Source: Kineosporia babensis (GTDB taxonomy: Bacteria > Actinomycetota > Actinomycetes > Actinomycetales > Kineosporiaceae). From it: 64,000 bases of DNA. Below the pieces are notes generated by a model that saw nothing but the letters and a program-made list of their open reading frames with translations, was not told the origin of the DNA and made no database searches. The translations under genes and the position numbers were made by a program. This document shows, in pieces, positions 40,966-50,550 of this stretch; position 1 is the first letter of the stretch; each line of letters begins with the position of its first letter. The DNA lies in NCBI RefSeq assembly GCF_021129305.1, contig NZ_JAJOMB010000030.1, forward strand, positions 47,085 to 111,084, written 5' to 3'.

Positions 40966-43900
40966 TTGATCATTCGGTTGACGGTGCTCGATCCGCAGGG
41001 CGGGGCGGAGCACGACGTCGAGATCAGCGCATCCGGTGACAGCACCGTGCGCTCGTTGCTGTCGGCCCTGCCCGTGCGGGTGGGTGACCGGCCCTGCTAC
41101 GTCGGCGACGTGTGGCTGGATCCCGAGGACAGTCTGCAGGACAGCCCGCTCACGGTCGGCTCGTACCTGACCGTGGGCCGGCCCGGTCCGCTCACCCGGC
41201 CCGCCTCCTCCAGCCTGGTCGCCCGGCTGCTGGTGCTCAGCGGGCCGGACGCCGGGCGCTCGCTGTACCTGCCGGAGGGCGGCAGCTCGATGGGGCGCTC
41301 GGCCGGGGCCGACCTGAAACTGCGCGACCCGAAGATCTCTCGCGAGCACGCCTTCGTCTCGGCCACCCGCGAAGGCGTCACGATTCAGGTCACCGAGGCC
41401 GCGGACCAGGCCAACGGGATCACCGTGGAGGGCGAGCGGATCGGCGCCCCCCGGTTCCTGGGGCCGGGCCAGCGCTTCCAGATCGGTGACGACGTGATCG
41501 AGGTCTGCCCCTCACCCGGGCAGCCGATGCATCTGAACCGCACCGGCGACTCGCACCTGGAGTTCGACCGCGCCTACGCGCCGACGCCCCGGGTCACCCC
41601 GCTGGAGCTCACCTTCCCCACCGCCCCGGCCGAGGCCGGCAGCAAGAGCGCCATGGTGGTGGCGATGTTCGTGCCGCTGCTGCTCGGGGTGGCGATGGCG
41701 CTGATCATGAAGCAGCCCGCCATGCTGCTGTTCGCCGCCTTCGCGCCGGTCACCATGGGCACCACCATGTTCTTCGAGCGCCGGGCCCGGCGCGAGCGGA
41801 TGGCCAAGTACGAGGGTCTGCGGGAGAAGGCGGCCGGCCAGATCGACCGGGCGATGGTCACCGAGACCGCGGTGCGGCACGCCCAGGCGCCCGATCCGGA
41901 GAGCATCGCGCTGATCGCTTCCGGCTCGGTGCGGGGTCTGTGGCCGCGCGACGGCGGCAGCGAGGACTCTTTGCTGCTGCGGGTCGGCCGGCATGACCGC
42001 AAGGCCGCCGTCTCCCTGCGCGGCGAACCCTGGGTGGGCTTCGAGGACCCGTGGCTGCACGGCGTGCCGTGGACCGTGGACCTGCAGGCCACCGGGGTGC
42101 TCGGCCTGGTCGGACCGCCCGAGCGCACCACCCAGGTCACCAACTGGCTGCTCACCCAGCTGGGCACCCTGCGCAGCCCGGCCGACCTGCGGATCGTGGT
42201 GCTCGGCCCGGACGGCGAGGCCGGCCTGGCCTGGACCCGCTGGCTGCCGCACCTGGACGGCGGCGAGATCCCCTGCGCGATCGGGGTGGACACGAACAGC
42301 CGGGCGGCCCGGCTGGAGGAGCTCAAGCAGCTGATCAGCGTGCGTCAGGACACGCTGAAGGACCAGTACAACGCCCGGTTCGACCAGCACGTGGTGGTGG
42401 TCCTGCAGGGCGCGCTGTCGATGCGCAAGGTGCCCGGCATCCGCGAGGTGCTGCACGACGGCCCGGACGTCGGGGTGTACTCGATCTGCCTGGACACCCG
42501 CGACATGATCGACTGCCGCGGCCTGGTCCGGCTCGACGGTGACACGGTGACCGCCTGGCGCGACCGCAGTGGTACGGCCGACACGATCGTCCCCGAGCGG
42601 TTCAGCGCCCGGCAGTCCGAGGTGCTGGCCCGGGCCCTGGCCCCGATGCGTGATCGGCTCAGCGCCCGCGACGACCCAGGCGCGCTGCCCTACCCGCAGC
42701 GCTTCCTGGACCTGGTCGGCCTGGGCCGGCCCGGCGCCGAGGACGTGCTCAAGCTCTGGGACGCCGAGCCCGGGCCCCAGCTGAACGTCCCGCTCGGCGC
42801 CGACGCCCAGGGCCCGGTGATGGTCGACCTGGCCGGGCAGGGACCGCACACCATGCTGGCCGGGGCCACCGGTGCCGGTAAGAGCATCCTGCTGCAGACC
42901 CTGGTCACCTCGCTGCTGCTGGCCAACCGCCCGGACGAGCTGAACCTGGTGCTGGTCGACTTCAAGGGCGGCAGCGCGTTCCTGCCGTTCGAGCACTGCC
43001 CGCACGTGGTCGCGCTGATCCGCAACACCGAGGACGACCCGGCGCAGAAGTTCGACGAGGCCGCCGCCCAGCGGGTGCTGGCCTCGGTGCGCGCCGAGGT
43101 GCGCCGGCGGGAGTCTCTCCTGGGCCGGCACGGAGGCGAGATCGACAACTACTGGAAGGCCCGCCGCCGCGATCCTTCGATGGAGCCGCTGCCGCGCCTG
43201 GTGATGGTCTTCGACGAGTACGCCCGGGCGATGGACACCTCCCCCGACTTCCCCAAGGAACTGATGGCGGTGGCCGGCAAGGGCCGCTCGCTGGGCATGC
43301 ACCTGGTCTTCGCCACCCAGTCGCTGCAGGGCAAGCTCTCGCCGGAGATGAAGAACAACATCAGCCTGCGGATCACCCTGCGCCAGAACGAGAAGTCCGA
43401 CAGCGTCGAGGTGCTCGGGGTGCCCGACGCGGTGAGCATCCCGGGCCGGTTCAAGGGCCGCGGGCTGATCCTGTGCACCCTGGACGAGAGCCGCCAGCCG
43501 CGCCCGTTCCAGTCCGGGTACCTGGGCGACCCGCCACCCGACGGTCAGGCCCGGCCGGCCACCGTCCGCACCGTGGACTGGTCCGTCCTGGGCCATGCGC
43601 GGCCCTCCGACGGGAACCGGCAGGTGCAGGGCGAGACCGACCAGACGATGTCGATCGCCGCGGTCGAGGCGGCATCCCGGGCCTGCGGTCTGCCGCCGAT
43701 GAAACGCCCGCTGCTGCCCCCGCTGCCCGCCCTGTTGCGCACCGCCAACCGGCGGATGGCGCCGCCCGGGCACCTGGCCTTCGCGCTGGCCGACGACCCG
43801 GAGAACCAGGACCAGCCGGTGCTGAGCCTGGACCTGAGCGGCACCGACCGCTGGATGATCGCCGGTGGCCCGCAGTCCGGCCGCACCACCGCGCTGCGCG

Positions 43901-45222
43901 CCCTGATCAACGGCCTCTCGATCCACCGCAGCGACCAGGTGCACCTGTACGTGATCGCGGGCCGTGAGGGCGAACTGAACAGCTGCACAGCGCTGCCGCA
44001 CACCGGCGCGGTGATGCACGTCGGCGAGCCCGACCGGATCCGCCGCCTGGTCACCTGGCTGTCCGAGGAGGTCACCCGGCGCACCCGCGAGCGCTTCGCC
44101 AGCGGGGCCGCCAGGGCCGCGCTGGTGGTGCTGATCGACGGCTGGGAGGGCCTGGAGAACCGCAACCAGGGCCTGTTCGACGACACCAGCGTCCTCACCA
44201 TGCTCTACGAGGTGATCCAGTCCGGCGCGCCGGTCGGGGTGCACGTGGTGGTCACCGGTGGGCAGGTGATGATCAACGGGCGGCTGCCCGACCTGTTCAA
44301 CCGGCGGATCCTGCTGGCTTTCCCGAACGAGTCGTCCCGCCGGTCCGCGGTCGGCGGCCAGTTCACCCCGCCGCCCCGGCTGCCCGGGCGCGGCATCGAG
44401 ACCGCCAGCGGCTGCCACACCCAGATCTTCCACGTCGACGAGACCGATTTCACCGCCCGCACCCGGGAGGCGCGGGGCCTGAGCGCCGGGCCGATGAGTC
44501 TGGCACCGCTGCCCTCGCACGTGCCGCTGGGCGAGCGAGGGCTGTGGGAACGGGCGGATTCGGCGACCTGGATCCCGCTGGGCCGTGGCGGTGCGCAGAT
44601 CGAGCCGATCGGGGTGGACCTGTTCGGCGACGACCCGCACCTGTTGCTGGTCAGTGGCCCGGAAGGCAGCGGCCGCAGCACCAGTGCCGCCGCGATCGTC
44701 CAGTCCCTGGTGCACGTGGGGGTTTGCGTCCTGGCGATCGCCCCGCCGCGCTCGCCGCTGCACGGGCTGGCGGGCCTGGCCCCGAATCTGGCTCTGCTGT
44801 CCGGGACCTCGTGGAACGACGAGCAACTGCGGACGGGGGTGGCCCCCTTCGAGGGGCAGCCGTACGTCGTGGTGGTGGACGACTTCGAGCAGATGAAGGT
44901 GGAGGCGCGGATCGAGAACTTCGCCCCGGCGCCGACCTTGTTCGACGATCTGGCCGATCACGCCTCGGCCGGCAGCCGGGCGTTGGTGCTGTGCGGGGAT
45001 GCCGGGCCGGTGCTGGAGGGTTCGGTCCGCTCGATGGCCCGGGTGGTCGAGTCCGCGGTGCAGAACGGCACCCGGCTGGTGCTGGCCCCGACCGGGATCT
45101 TCGCGGCCCGTCAGCTCGGGCTGACGCTGGAACGCGACCAGATCCTGCCGGTGCCGCCCGGGCGGGGGTACGTGGCGATGCGGCGTTCGGTGCAGCCGAT
45201 CCAGGCTGCGGGGGTGGCCTGA
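40966..45222 (+). CDS. eccC: EccC/EssC-like type VII secretion ATPase with N-terminal FHA domain
   Basis: A membrane-bound FtsK/SpoIIIE-type motor of about 1418 residues. Residues 1-80 are a ubiquitin-like start, about 85-185 an FHA phosphothreonine-binding domain (SSMGRSAGADLKLRDPKISREHAF), and two membrane helices lie at about 228-268. Three ATPase domains follow. Domain 1 is canonical (GATGAGKS near 632; VMVFDEYARAM). Domains 2 (GPQSGRTT near 967; VLIDGWEG) and 3 (GPEGSGRST near 1230; VVVDDFEQ) have Arg in place of the Walker A Lys. The FHA-EssC arrangement resembles Firmicutes EssC more than mycobacterial EccC. I prefer TTG 40966 after GGGGG; GTG 40951 is also in frame. No EccB, EccD, EccE or mycosin gene lies nearby. 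Confidence 0.9.
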   Translation: MIIRLTVLDPQGGAEHDVEISASGDSTVRSLLSALPVRVGDRPCYVGDVWLDPEDSLQDSPLTVGSYLTVGRPGPLTRPASSSLVARLLVLSGPDAGRSLYLPEGGSSMGRSAGADLKLRDPKISREHAFVSATREGVTIQVTEAADQANGITVEGERIGAPRFLGPGQRFQIGDDVIEVCPSPGQPMHLNRTGDSHLEFDRAYAPTPRVTPLELTFPTAPAEAGSKSAMVVAMFVPLLLGVAMALIMKQPAMLLFAAFAPVTMGTTMFFERRARRERMAKYEGLREKAAGQIDRAMVTETAVRHAQAPDPESIALIASGSVRGLWPRDGGSEDSLLLRVGRHDRKAAVSLRGEPWVGFEDPWLHGVPWTVDLQATGVLGLVGPPERTTQVTNWLLTQLGTLRSPADLRIVVLGPDGEAGLAWTRWLPHLDGGEIPCAIGVDTNSRAARLEELKQLISVRQDTLKDQYNARFDQHVVVVLQGALSMRKVPGIREVLHDGPDVGVYSICLDTRDMIDCRGLVRLDGDTVTAWRDRSGTADTIVPERFSARQSEVLARALAPMRDRLSARDDPGALPYPQRFLDLVGLGRPGAEDVLKLWDAEPGPQLNVPLGADAQGPVMVDLAGQGPHTMLAGATGAGKSILLQTLVTSLLLANRPDELNLVLVDFKGGSAFLPFEHCPHVVALIRNTEDDPAQKFDEAAAQRVLASVRAEVRRRESLLGRHGGEIDNYWKARRRDPSMEPLPRLVMVFDEYARAMDTSPDFPKELMAVAGKGRSLGMHLVFATQSLQGKLSPEMKNNISLRITLRQNEKSDSVEVLGVPDAVSIPGRFKGRGLILCTLDESRQPRPFQSGYLGDPPPDGQARPATVRTVDWSVLGHARPSDGNRQVQGETDQTMSIAAVEAASRACGLPPMKRPLLPPLPALLRTANRRMAPPGHLAFALADDPENQDQPVLSLDLSGTDRWMIAGGPQSGRTTALRALINGLSIHRSDQVHLYVIAGREGELNSCTALPHTGAVMHVGEPDRIRRLVTWLSEEVTRRTRERFASGAARAALVVLIDGWEGLENRNQGLFDDTSVLTMLYEVIQSGAPVGVHVVVTGGQVMINGRLPDLFNRRILLAFPNESSRRSAVGGQFTPPPRLPGRGIETASGCHTQIFHVDETDFTARTREARGLSAGPMSLAPLPSHVPLGERGLWERADSATWIPLGRGGAQIEPIGVDLFGDDPHLLLVSGPEGSGRSTSAAAIVQSLVHVGVCVLAIAPPRSPLHGLAGLAPNLALLSGTSWNDEQLRTGVAPFEGQPYVVVVDDFEQMKVEARIENFAPAPTLFDDLADHASAGSRALVLCGDAGPVLEGSVRSMARVVESAVQNGTRLVLAPTGIFAARQLGLTLERDQILPVPPGRGYVAMRRSVQPIQAAGVA

Positions 45223-45595
45223 ACTGCCCGCCTGCTGCACCAGAAGCACTTTCGGCCACGCTGCGCTCATAGCCCGGCACACAATGCAATATTCGGTGAC
45301 CCGTTGAGGTGATCGGTCCCGGCGTTATCAATTCGTACGCCGGGACCGAAAACCCTTGCACATATGGTTGATTGGAGACGCTGCGGCCGGCTTGTGAGCT
45401 ATCCGTCCCGGGGTGGATGTTCCGGAGCGTGAGCGACGACAGTAATGTGTCGCCCGGTTTCACCGGTTTCTTTCCCTCGTGGGGTGGAGTGAGGGCCGGG
45501 GAAGAAGTGATGAGTTTGTCTTGATGTGGCCTTAGGGGAATCGCGGGGGCTCTGACGGCATAATCGCCGCGGGTGGAGTCTCTGGGGGGAGATCT
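45223..45595. other. 373-base intergenic region between eccC and the FN3 gene
   Basis: It contains the strong hairpin at 45314-45348, then GC-poorer DNA that probably holds a separate promoter for the FN3-MoxR-DUF58-transglutaminase-kinase-WXG100 genes; CATAAT at 45559-45564 is a possible -10. No gene is supported. Confidence 0.5.
45314..45348. terminator. 12-bp stem hairpin after eccC
   Basis: CGGTCCCGGCGT and ACGCCGGGACCG pair perfectly around an 11-base loop, about 90 bases after the eccC stop. There is no U-tract after it, which is common for actinobacterial terminators. It probably separates the eccC transcript from the downstream operon. Confidence 0.6.
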
Positions 45596-48307
45596 GTGTT
45601 CTGGGAACGTTTTGCGTCGCGGGCCAAGCAGCGCGGCCTCGGTGTGGTCGGGTGCGTCGTGGTGTTCGCGCTCGTGGTGGGAGCCGGGCTGATCGGTGCC
45701 CAGGCCACCGGCGCGGTGGTGCGCCTGCAGGACGGCGGGGCCTGGCTGGCGAACTTCGCCCAGGGCAGCGTCACCTGGGTCAACGGCTACGCCGGGCAGG
45801 CCGGTAAGACCGTCCCGGTCAACAATCTCAGCGCTCCCTTCAAGGTGGTGCAGCGGCCCGACGGCGCCTACGCGGTCGACGAGGACGGCAAGGCCACCCT
45901 GATCGACGGCGCCCGCCTGGAGTCCTCGCAGCGCCCCCAGCGACTGGCCAGCGGCGTGCAGGTGTTCGCCAACGGTGCGGCCACCTGGATGCTGGACACC
46001 GAGAAGCAGAACGTTCAGCGGCTGGACCCGAAAACCCTGGCCCCACTGGGCCAGCCGGTCGCCGCCGAGGGCGTCACCGCGGCCGTGGTGGACAGCGAGG
46101 GCTTCCTCTGGGCCGCGGTCCCCGCCCAGGGTGTGGTGCTGCGGATCGGGGACGGCGCGGTCGGCCGCACCGAGGTGGGCAGCGCCAACCAGAACATCAC
46201 CGTGGCGGCCGACGAGTCGGGCGAGCGGGTGATCGCGGTGAATGCCACCTCCGGCTCGACGTTCTCGCTGCACGGCGACAGTGCGGCGCGCTCGTTCGCC
46301 CCGCTGCCCGAGGGCAGTGGCGCCAAGGGCCTGAAGGTCGGCGTCGGTAACGACGGCGGCCTGCTGATCGGCCTGGACGGCCGGGCCGTGGTGGTCCCGG
46401 CCGAGGGCGAGGGGCGCGCCGTGACGCTGCCCTCCGGCGCCAAGGTCGACCAGGTCGAGATCGTCTCGGGCATCGGGTACGTGGTCGACCGCTCCGGCGG
46501 CAACCTGGTCAAGGTCGACATGGGCTCGGGCAGCGGTCAGGCCGTCCCGAACGTCGGCGGCAAGGACCTGGACGACGTGGTTGCCCACGGAAACCTCCTG
46601 TACCTGAACGACTCCGGCGGCAACCAGGTCAAGGTGGTCAAGCCGGACGGGGTGATCGTGCCGATCGAGAAGTACCGGCCGGGCCAGAAGCCGTCGAAGA
46701 AGAAGTCGCAGAACAACGACGCGCAGGAATCGGTCGAGAAGCAGGACCCCCAGAACACTCCGGACGTCCCGCAGACGCCCGAGCGCGAGCAGCCGCGCAA
46801 CAACAACCAGCAGACCAAGAACGACGACCAGAAGAAGAACGACGACAAGCCCGAGCGCGAGCGCGACGACCCGGCCGGCGACAAGCTGCCGAACACCCCG
46901 GTAGGCAACGACAACCCGGCCGTGAACAACCCGCTCACCCCGGTCGGCGGGGACGAGGGCGACCCGGTCGCTCCCGATCCTGAGGCCGGCGCCCCGGATC
47001 CGGAGGCCGACCCGGTCACCGATCCCGAGCCTGAGTCCGAGCCCGAGGCTGATCCCACGCAAGAGGCTGCCGGCCCGCCGGAAGCTCCGATCGTGGCTCA
47101 GCCCACTCCGGAAGACCAGGCTGCGCTGATCACTTGGCAGGGTGCGCAGGACCGGGGTTCCGAGATCACCGGCTATGCCGTCGTCGTGGACAACCAGGTC
47201 GTGGTCGAGGTCGGCGCTGACCGGCGTAACTACCGGCTCACCGAGCTGACCAACGGCCAGCAGTACGGCGTGCAGATCCGGGCACTGAGCGCCGAGGGCG
47301 ACGGTGACCTGTCCCCGGTCGCCTACGTCACCCCGAGCGCAGATCTGCCCGGTACGCCGGGCGGCATCAACGCCACCGCCGGCGACGGCCAGGTCCGGGT
47401 CGCCTGGAATGCCGCCGAAGCCGGGCGTACTGCGGTCACCGGGTACACCGTGGCCGCGGTCACCACGAACGGCGGCCGCACCACCCAGGACGCGAACGGC
47501 ACCCAGTACACGTTCACCGGCCTGACCAACGGCACCGGCTACGTCATCGAGGTCCGGGCCCGCTCGGCCGGTGGTGAGGGCGAGGTCGGCAAGCCGGCCG
47601 ACGGTCAGCCCGGCAGCGACAGCAACCCGGTGGTGCCCGCGGGCAAGCCCGGTGCGCCGAAGCTCGGCACCCCGGTCCCCGGAGCCGGCTCCGCCAAGAT
47701 CAGCTGGGACGCGGCCGCGGACGGCGGCAGCGCGATCACCGGCTACCAGGTACAGGTGGGCACCGGCGCGATCCAGGACCTGGGCGCGAACGTGCGCGAG
47801 TACACCGCGCAGAACCTGAGCAGCTCCGGCGCCACGGTCAAGGTGCGCGCGGTCAACGCCCACGGCCAGGGCGAGTGGGCCAGCACCACGGCCAAGCCCA
47901 CCGAACTCAAGCGCAAGCAGATGTACCAGTGCCGCAACGTCGAGGTCACCGACATCTACATGCTCGACCTGGACACCGACTGCAACAACCCGCAGGCCAA
48001 CCGCTGGGAATCGGCCACCCCGATCTTCAAGGCGCTGTCCACCCAGCAGCCGGGCACGGTGCAGCTGATGCGGTGCATGATCACCAAGCCGCGCGGCATC
48101 ATCCGCCAGCAGCTGCAGACCTGCCCAGCTGGCTCGGAGACCAACGGCGGTACCGCGTTCTGGGCCTGGACCAGCGCGAACGCCAGCGGCACGGAGATCC
48201 GCGAGTACAAGTGGTCGGGCTCGGCGAACGGCGGCTACTACTACGCCCCGGCCGGCCAGGGTGCGCCCTCCGGCTACGCCGCCACCGGCCGCAAGTTCTG
48301 GACCTGA
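45596..48307 (+). CDS. fn3: membrane-anchored surface protein with propeller-like and three FN3 domains
   Basis: A 903-residue extracytoplasmic protein. A signal anchor lies at about 16-38. Residues about 40-360 are repeats suggestive of a beta-propeller (GAYAVDEDGKATLIDG; GFLWAAVPAQGVVLRIGDG; GIGYVVDRSGGNLVKVDMG). A charged Lys/Asp/Pro-rich linker spans about 360-490. Three fibronectin type III domains follow at about 493-580, 584-675 and 686-770. The last 130 residues carry four Cys (YQCRN; DTDCNN; MRCMI; QTCPAG) and end at WT. The GTG start has GGGGGGAG seven bases upstream. It heads the operon and corresponds to the FN3 gene of the bifidobacterial PFNA cluster. A role in adhesion or in sensing is inferred. 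Confidence 0.85.
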   Translation: MFWERFASRAKQRGLGVVGCVVVFALVVGAGLIGAQATGAVVRLQDGGAWLANFAQGSVTWVNGYAGQAGKTVPVNNLSAPFKVVQRPDGAYAVDEDGKATLIDGARLESSQRPQRLASGVQVFANGAATWMLDTEKQNVQRLDPKTLAPLGQPVAAEGVTAAVVDSEGFLWAAVPAQGVVLRIGDGAVGRTEVGSANQNITVAADESGERVIAVNATSGSTFSLHGDSAARSFAPLPEGSGAKGLKVGVGNDGGLLIGLDGRAVVVPAEGEGRAVTLPSGAKVDQVEIVSGIGYVVDRSGGNLVKVDMGSGSGQAVPNVGGKDLDDVVAHGNLLYLNDSGGNQVKVVKPDGVIVPIEKYRPGQKPSKKKSQNNDAQESVEKQDPQNTPDVPQTPEREQPRNNNQQTKNDDQKKNDDKPERERDDPAGDKLPNTPVGNDNPAVNNPLTPVGGDEGDPVAPDPEAGAPDPEADPVTDPEPESEPEADPTQEAAGPPEAPIVAQPTPEDQAALITWQGAQDRGSEITGYAVVVDNQVVVEVGADRRNYRLTELTNGQQYGVQIRALSAEGDGDLSPVAYVTPSADLPGTPGGINATAGDGQVRVAWNAAEAGRTAVTGYTVAAVTTNGGRTTQDANGTQYTFTGLTNGTGYVIEVRARSAGGEGEVGKPADGQPGSDSNPVVPAGKPGAPKLGTPVPGAGSAKISWDAAADGGSAITGYQVQVGTGAIQDLGANVREYTAQNLSSSGATVKVRAVNAHGQGEWASTTAKPTELKRKQMYQCRNVEVTDIYMLDLDTDCNNPQANRWESATPIFKALSTQQPGTVQLMRCMITKPRGIIRQQLQTCPAGSETNGGTAFWAWTSANASGTEIREYKWSGSANGGYYYAPAGQGAPSGYAATGRKFWT

Positions 48308-48367
48308 TCCGTCCCCCTGGCACCACCCCCGACGCAACGCATGACTTACGAAAGTGCAGGAGACATC

Positions 48368-49336
48368 GTGTCTGAACTGGCCGACATCGCCGGGAGCATC
48401 CGCTCCAGTGTCGAGCGGGCCCTGCAGGGCAAGCCGGAGGTGGTCCGGCTGGCGGTGATCACCCTGCTGAGCGAGGGTCACCTGCTGGTCGAGGACGTGC
48501 CCGGGGTCGGCAAGACCACGCTGGCCCGGGCGCTCGCGGCGAGCGTCGAGGGTCGCTGGCAGCGGGTGCAGTTCACCCCCGACCTGCTGCCCGCCGACGT
48601 CACCGGGATCACCGTGTACCACCAGCAGTCCGGGCGTTTCGAGTTCCGGCCCGGGCCGGTGTTCGCCAACATCGTGCTGGCCGACGAGATCAACCGGGCC
48701 TCGCCGAAGACCCAGTCGGCGCTGCTGGAGGTGATGGAGGAAAAGCACGTCACCGTGGACGGCCGGGAGTACCCGGTGCCGCGGCCCTTCACCGTGGTCG
48801 CCACTCAGAACCCGGTCGAGATGGACGGCACCTTCCGGCTGCCCGAGGCCCAGCTGGACCGGTTCATGATGCGGGTCAGCGTCGGCTACCCGGACCCGCG
48901 CACCGAGTCGGACATGCTCAAGTACGAGGCGAACGGCCCCACGGTGGCCTCGATCCGCCCGGTGATCGGCCTGGACGTGGTCCAGCAGATGATCACGCAG
49001 ATCGCCAAGGTGCACGTGGCCGACGAGATCCGGGACTACATCGTGGCGGTCACCGGGGCCACCCGGCAGCTGCCCGAGGTCCGGATCGGGGCCAGCCCGC
49101 GGGCCGGCCCGGCGCTGCTGCGCGCCTCCCGAACCGCCGCGGCGATCGACGGGCGCGGCTACGTCACCGCCGACGACATCAAGGACCTGGCCCCCGCGGT
49201 GCTGGCCCACCGGCTGATCCTCACCCCGCAGGCCGAACTGGCCGGGGTGACCGACCACGACCTCGTCGACCGGGTGATCAGCGGGCTGCCCACGCCCACC
49301 TCGCAGGCCGCCGGGCAGGGCAACCGCCGGTGGTGA
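48368..49336 (+). CDS. MoxR-type AAA ATPase
   Basis: A 322-residue AAA+ ATPase of the MoxR family. Walker A EDVPGVGKTT, Walker B VLADEINRASPKTQSALLEVMEE, and the sensor segment TQNPVEMDGTFRLPEAQLDRFMM are complete. I chose GTG 48368 because AGGAGA lies just before it; an ATG at 48341 is in frame. MoxR proteins act as chaperones for DUF58/VWA partners, and the DUF58 gene follows with overlapping codons. It is the aaa-atp gene in PFNA terms. Confidence 0.93.
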   Translation: MSELADIAGSIRSSVERALQGKPEVVRLAVITLLSEGHLLVEDVPGVGKTTLARALAASVEGRWQRVQFTPDLLPADVTGITVYHQQSGRFEFRPGPVFANIVLADEINRASPKTQSALLEVMEEKHVTVDGREYPVPRPFTVVATQNPVEMDGTFRLPEAQLDRFMMRVSVGYPDPRTESDMLKYEANGPTVASIRPVIGLDVVQQMITQIAKVHVADEIRDYIVAVTGATRQLPEVRIGASPRAGPALLRASRTAAAIDGRGYVTADDIKDLAPAVLAHRLILTPQAELAGVTDHDLVDRVISGLPTPTSQAAGQGNRRW

Positions 49337-50550
49337 TGACCGAGCCGGCTGCGCCTCAGGCGGCGGCTGGTCCTGCCCGCCCGATGAACGGCCAGGCCGT
49401 CGACCTCGGGCGGATCCGGCTGAGCCCGGCCGGGCGCGCCCTGGTGGCGGTCGCCGTCGCCGGGCTGCTGGCCGGCTTCGTGGTGGGTTACGTCGAGCTG
49501 ATCGGAATCGCCTGCGCCGCCGCCCTGCTGGTGCTGGTGGCGGTGGCCCAGGTGGTGGCCCGGGTCTCGGTCCAGGTCGAGCGCAGCATCTCCCCGCAGC
49601 GGGTCGGCGTGGGCGAGAAGGCGATCGGCATGCTGCACATCCGGATCAAGGGCCGGGGCCGGGCCATGCGCGCGGTCGACCAGGTGGGCGGGCGCAAGCA
49701 CGAGATCCCGGTGCCCTCGGGCTCCAGCGGTGAGCTGCGGCGGGTGGTCTACGACCTGGACACCAGCCGGCGCGGCGTGTTCGCGGTCGGGCCGCTGCGC
49801 CTGCACCAGCACGACCTGTGCGAGATCGCGCACCGCCAGCGCGAACTCGGCGACACCCTGCAGCTGATCGTGCGCCCGAAGACGTACCCGCTGAACCAGC
49901 CCGCCCAGGGGCAGTCCCGTGACCTGGAGGGCTCGCGCACCAACTCGCACGCCGAGAACGGCGTCACGTTCTCCGGCCTGCGCGAGTACGTGCCCGGCGA
50001 CGACCTGCGGATCATCCACTGGAAGGGCCTGGCCCGCGGCGGGCCGCTGACCGTGCGCACGCACGTGGACAGCAGCCGCAGCGACATCCTGATCCTGCTG
50101 GACGACCGGGTCACCTCCTACCGCACCGCCGAGGACTTCGAGCAGGCCGTCTCGTTCGCCGCCTCGGTGGCCACGATGGCCCTGGCCGCCGCCGTCACCG
50201 TGCGGATCAGCCCGGTCAGCGGGCGCGGTCTGGCCGGCTCGGCCCAGGCCATCCTGGACGGTCTGGCCGGTATCACCGTGGCCGAGCCCGACAGCGCCGG
50301 GCACACCCTGGCCAGCGCCGCCCAGCGCACCACCGGCCAGGGCGGGCGCACCGCCGTGGCCGTGCTCGGTCCGGGCGCCCAGAGCGAGCTTTCGGCGCTG
50401 GTCCCGCTCCGCAAGAACTGGGCCACCGTGCTGGCCGCCGTCATCGACTCGGGCCGTAGCGCCCAGCGCCCGGTCGAGCCCGGCGTCGCCGTGCTCAGCG
50501 AGGCCACCGCGGCCGACCTGGCCGCGTCCTGGAACCGGAGGTGGGGATGA
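49336..50550 (+). CDS. DUF58 domain protein
   Basis: A protein of about 404 residues. Two membrane helices lie at about 35-72 (GRALVAVAVAGLLAGFVVGYVELIGI...). The DUF58 core follows at about 190-240 (GSRTNSHAENGVTFSGLREYVPGDDLRIIHWKGLAR), and a VWA-like segment SSRSDILILLDDR comes next. Starts at 49330, 49333 and 49336 are all in frame; ATG 49336 overlaps the MoxR stop. DUF58 proteins couple with MoxR ATPases and with TgpA-like proteins, as here. The molecular role of the trio is not known. Confidence 0.9.
   Translation: MTEPAAPQAAAGPARPMNGQAVDLGRIRLSPAGRALVAVAVAGLLAGFVVGYVELIGIACAAALLVLVAVAQVVARVSVQVERSISPQRVGVGEKAIGMLHIRIKGRGRAMRAVDQVGGRKHEIPVPSGSSGELRRVVYDLDTSRRGVFAVGPLRLHQHDLCEIAHRQRELGDTLQLIVRPKTYPLNQPAQGQSRDLEGSRTNSHAENGVTFSGLREYVPGDDLRIIHWKGLARGGPLTVRTHVDSSRSDILILLDDRVTSYRTAEDFEQAVSFAASVATMALAAAVTVRISPVSGRGLAGSAQAILDGLAGITVAEPDSAGHTLASAAQRTTGQGGRTAVAVLGPGAQSELSALVPLRKNWATVLAAVIDSGRSAQRPVEPGVAVLSEATAADLAASWNRRWG

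Noticed and set aside
41512..45282. A 1256-residue open frame on the minus strand opposite eccC
   Set aside because: Composition is low-complexity His/Gln/Arg/Gly typical of antisense frames in high-GC genes, and it has no recognisable domains.
45340..45595. Possible small gene upstream of the FN3 protein
   Set aside because: No frame of sensible length with a ribosome binding site and typical codon use was found.
44651..49258. A 1535-residue open frame on the minus strand
   Set aside because: It runs antisense to eccC, the FN3 gene and MoxR, crossing several real genes, and has no domain content.
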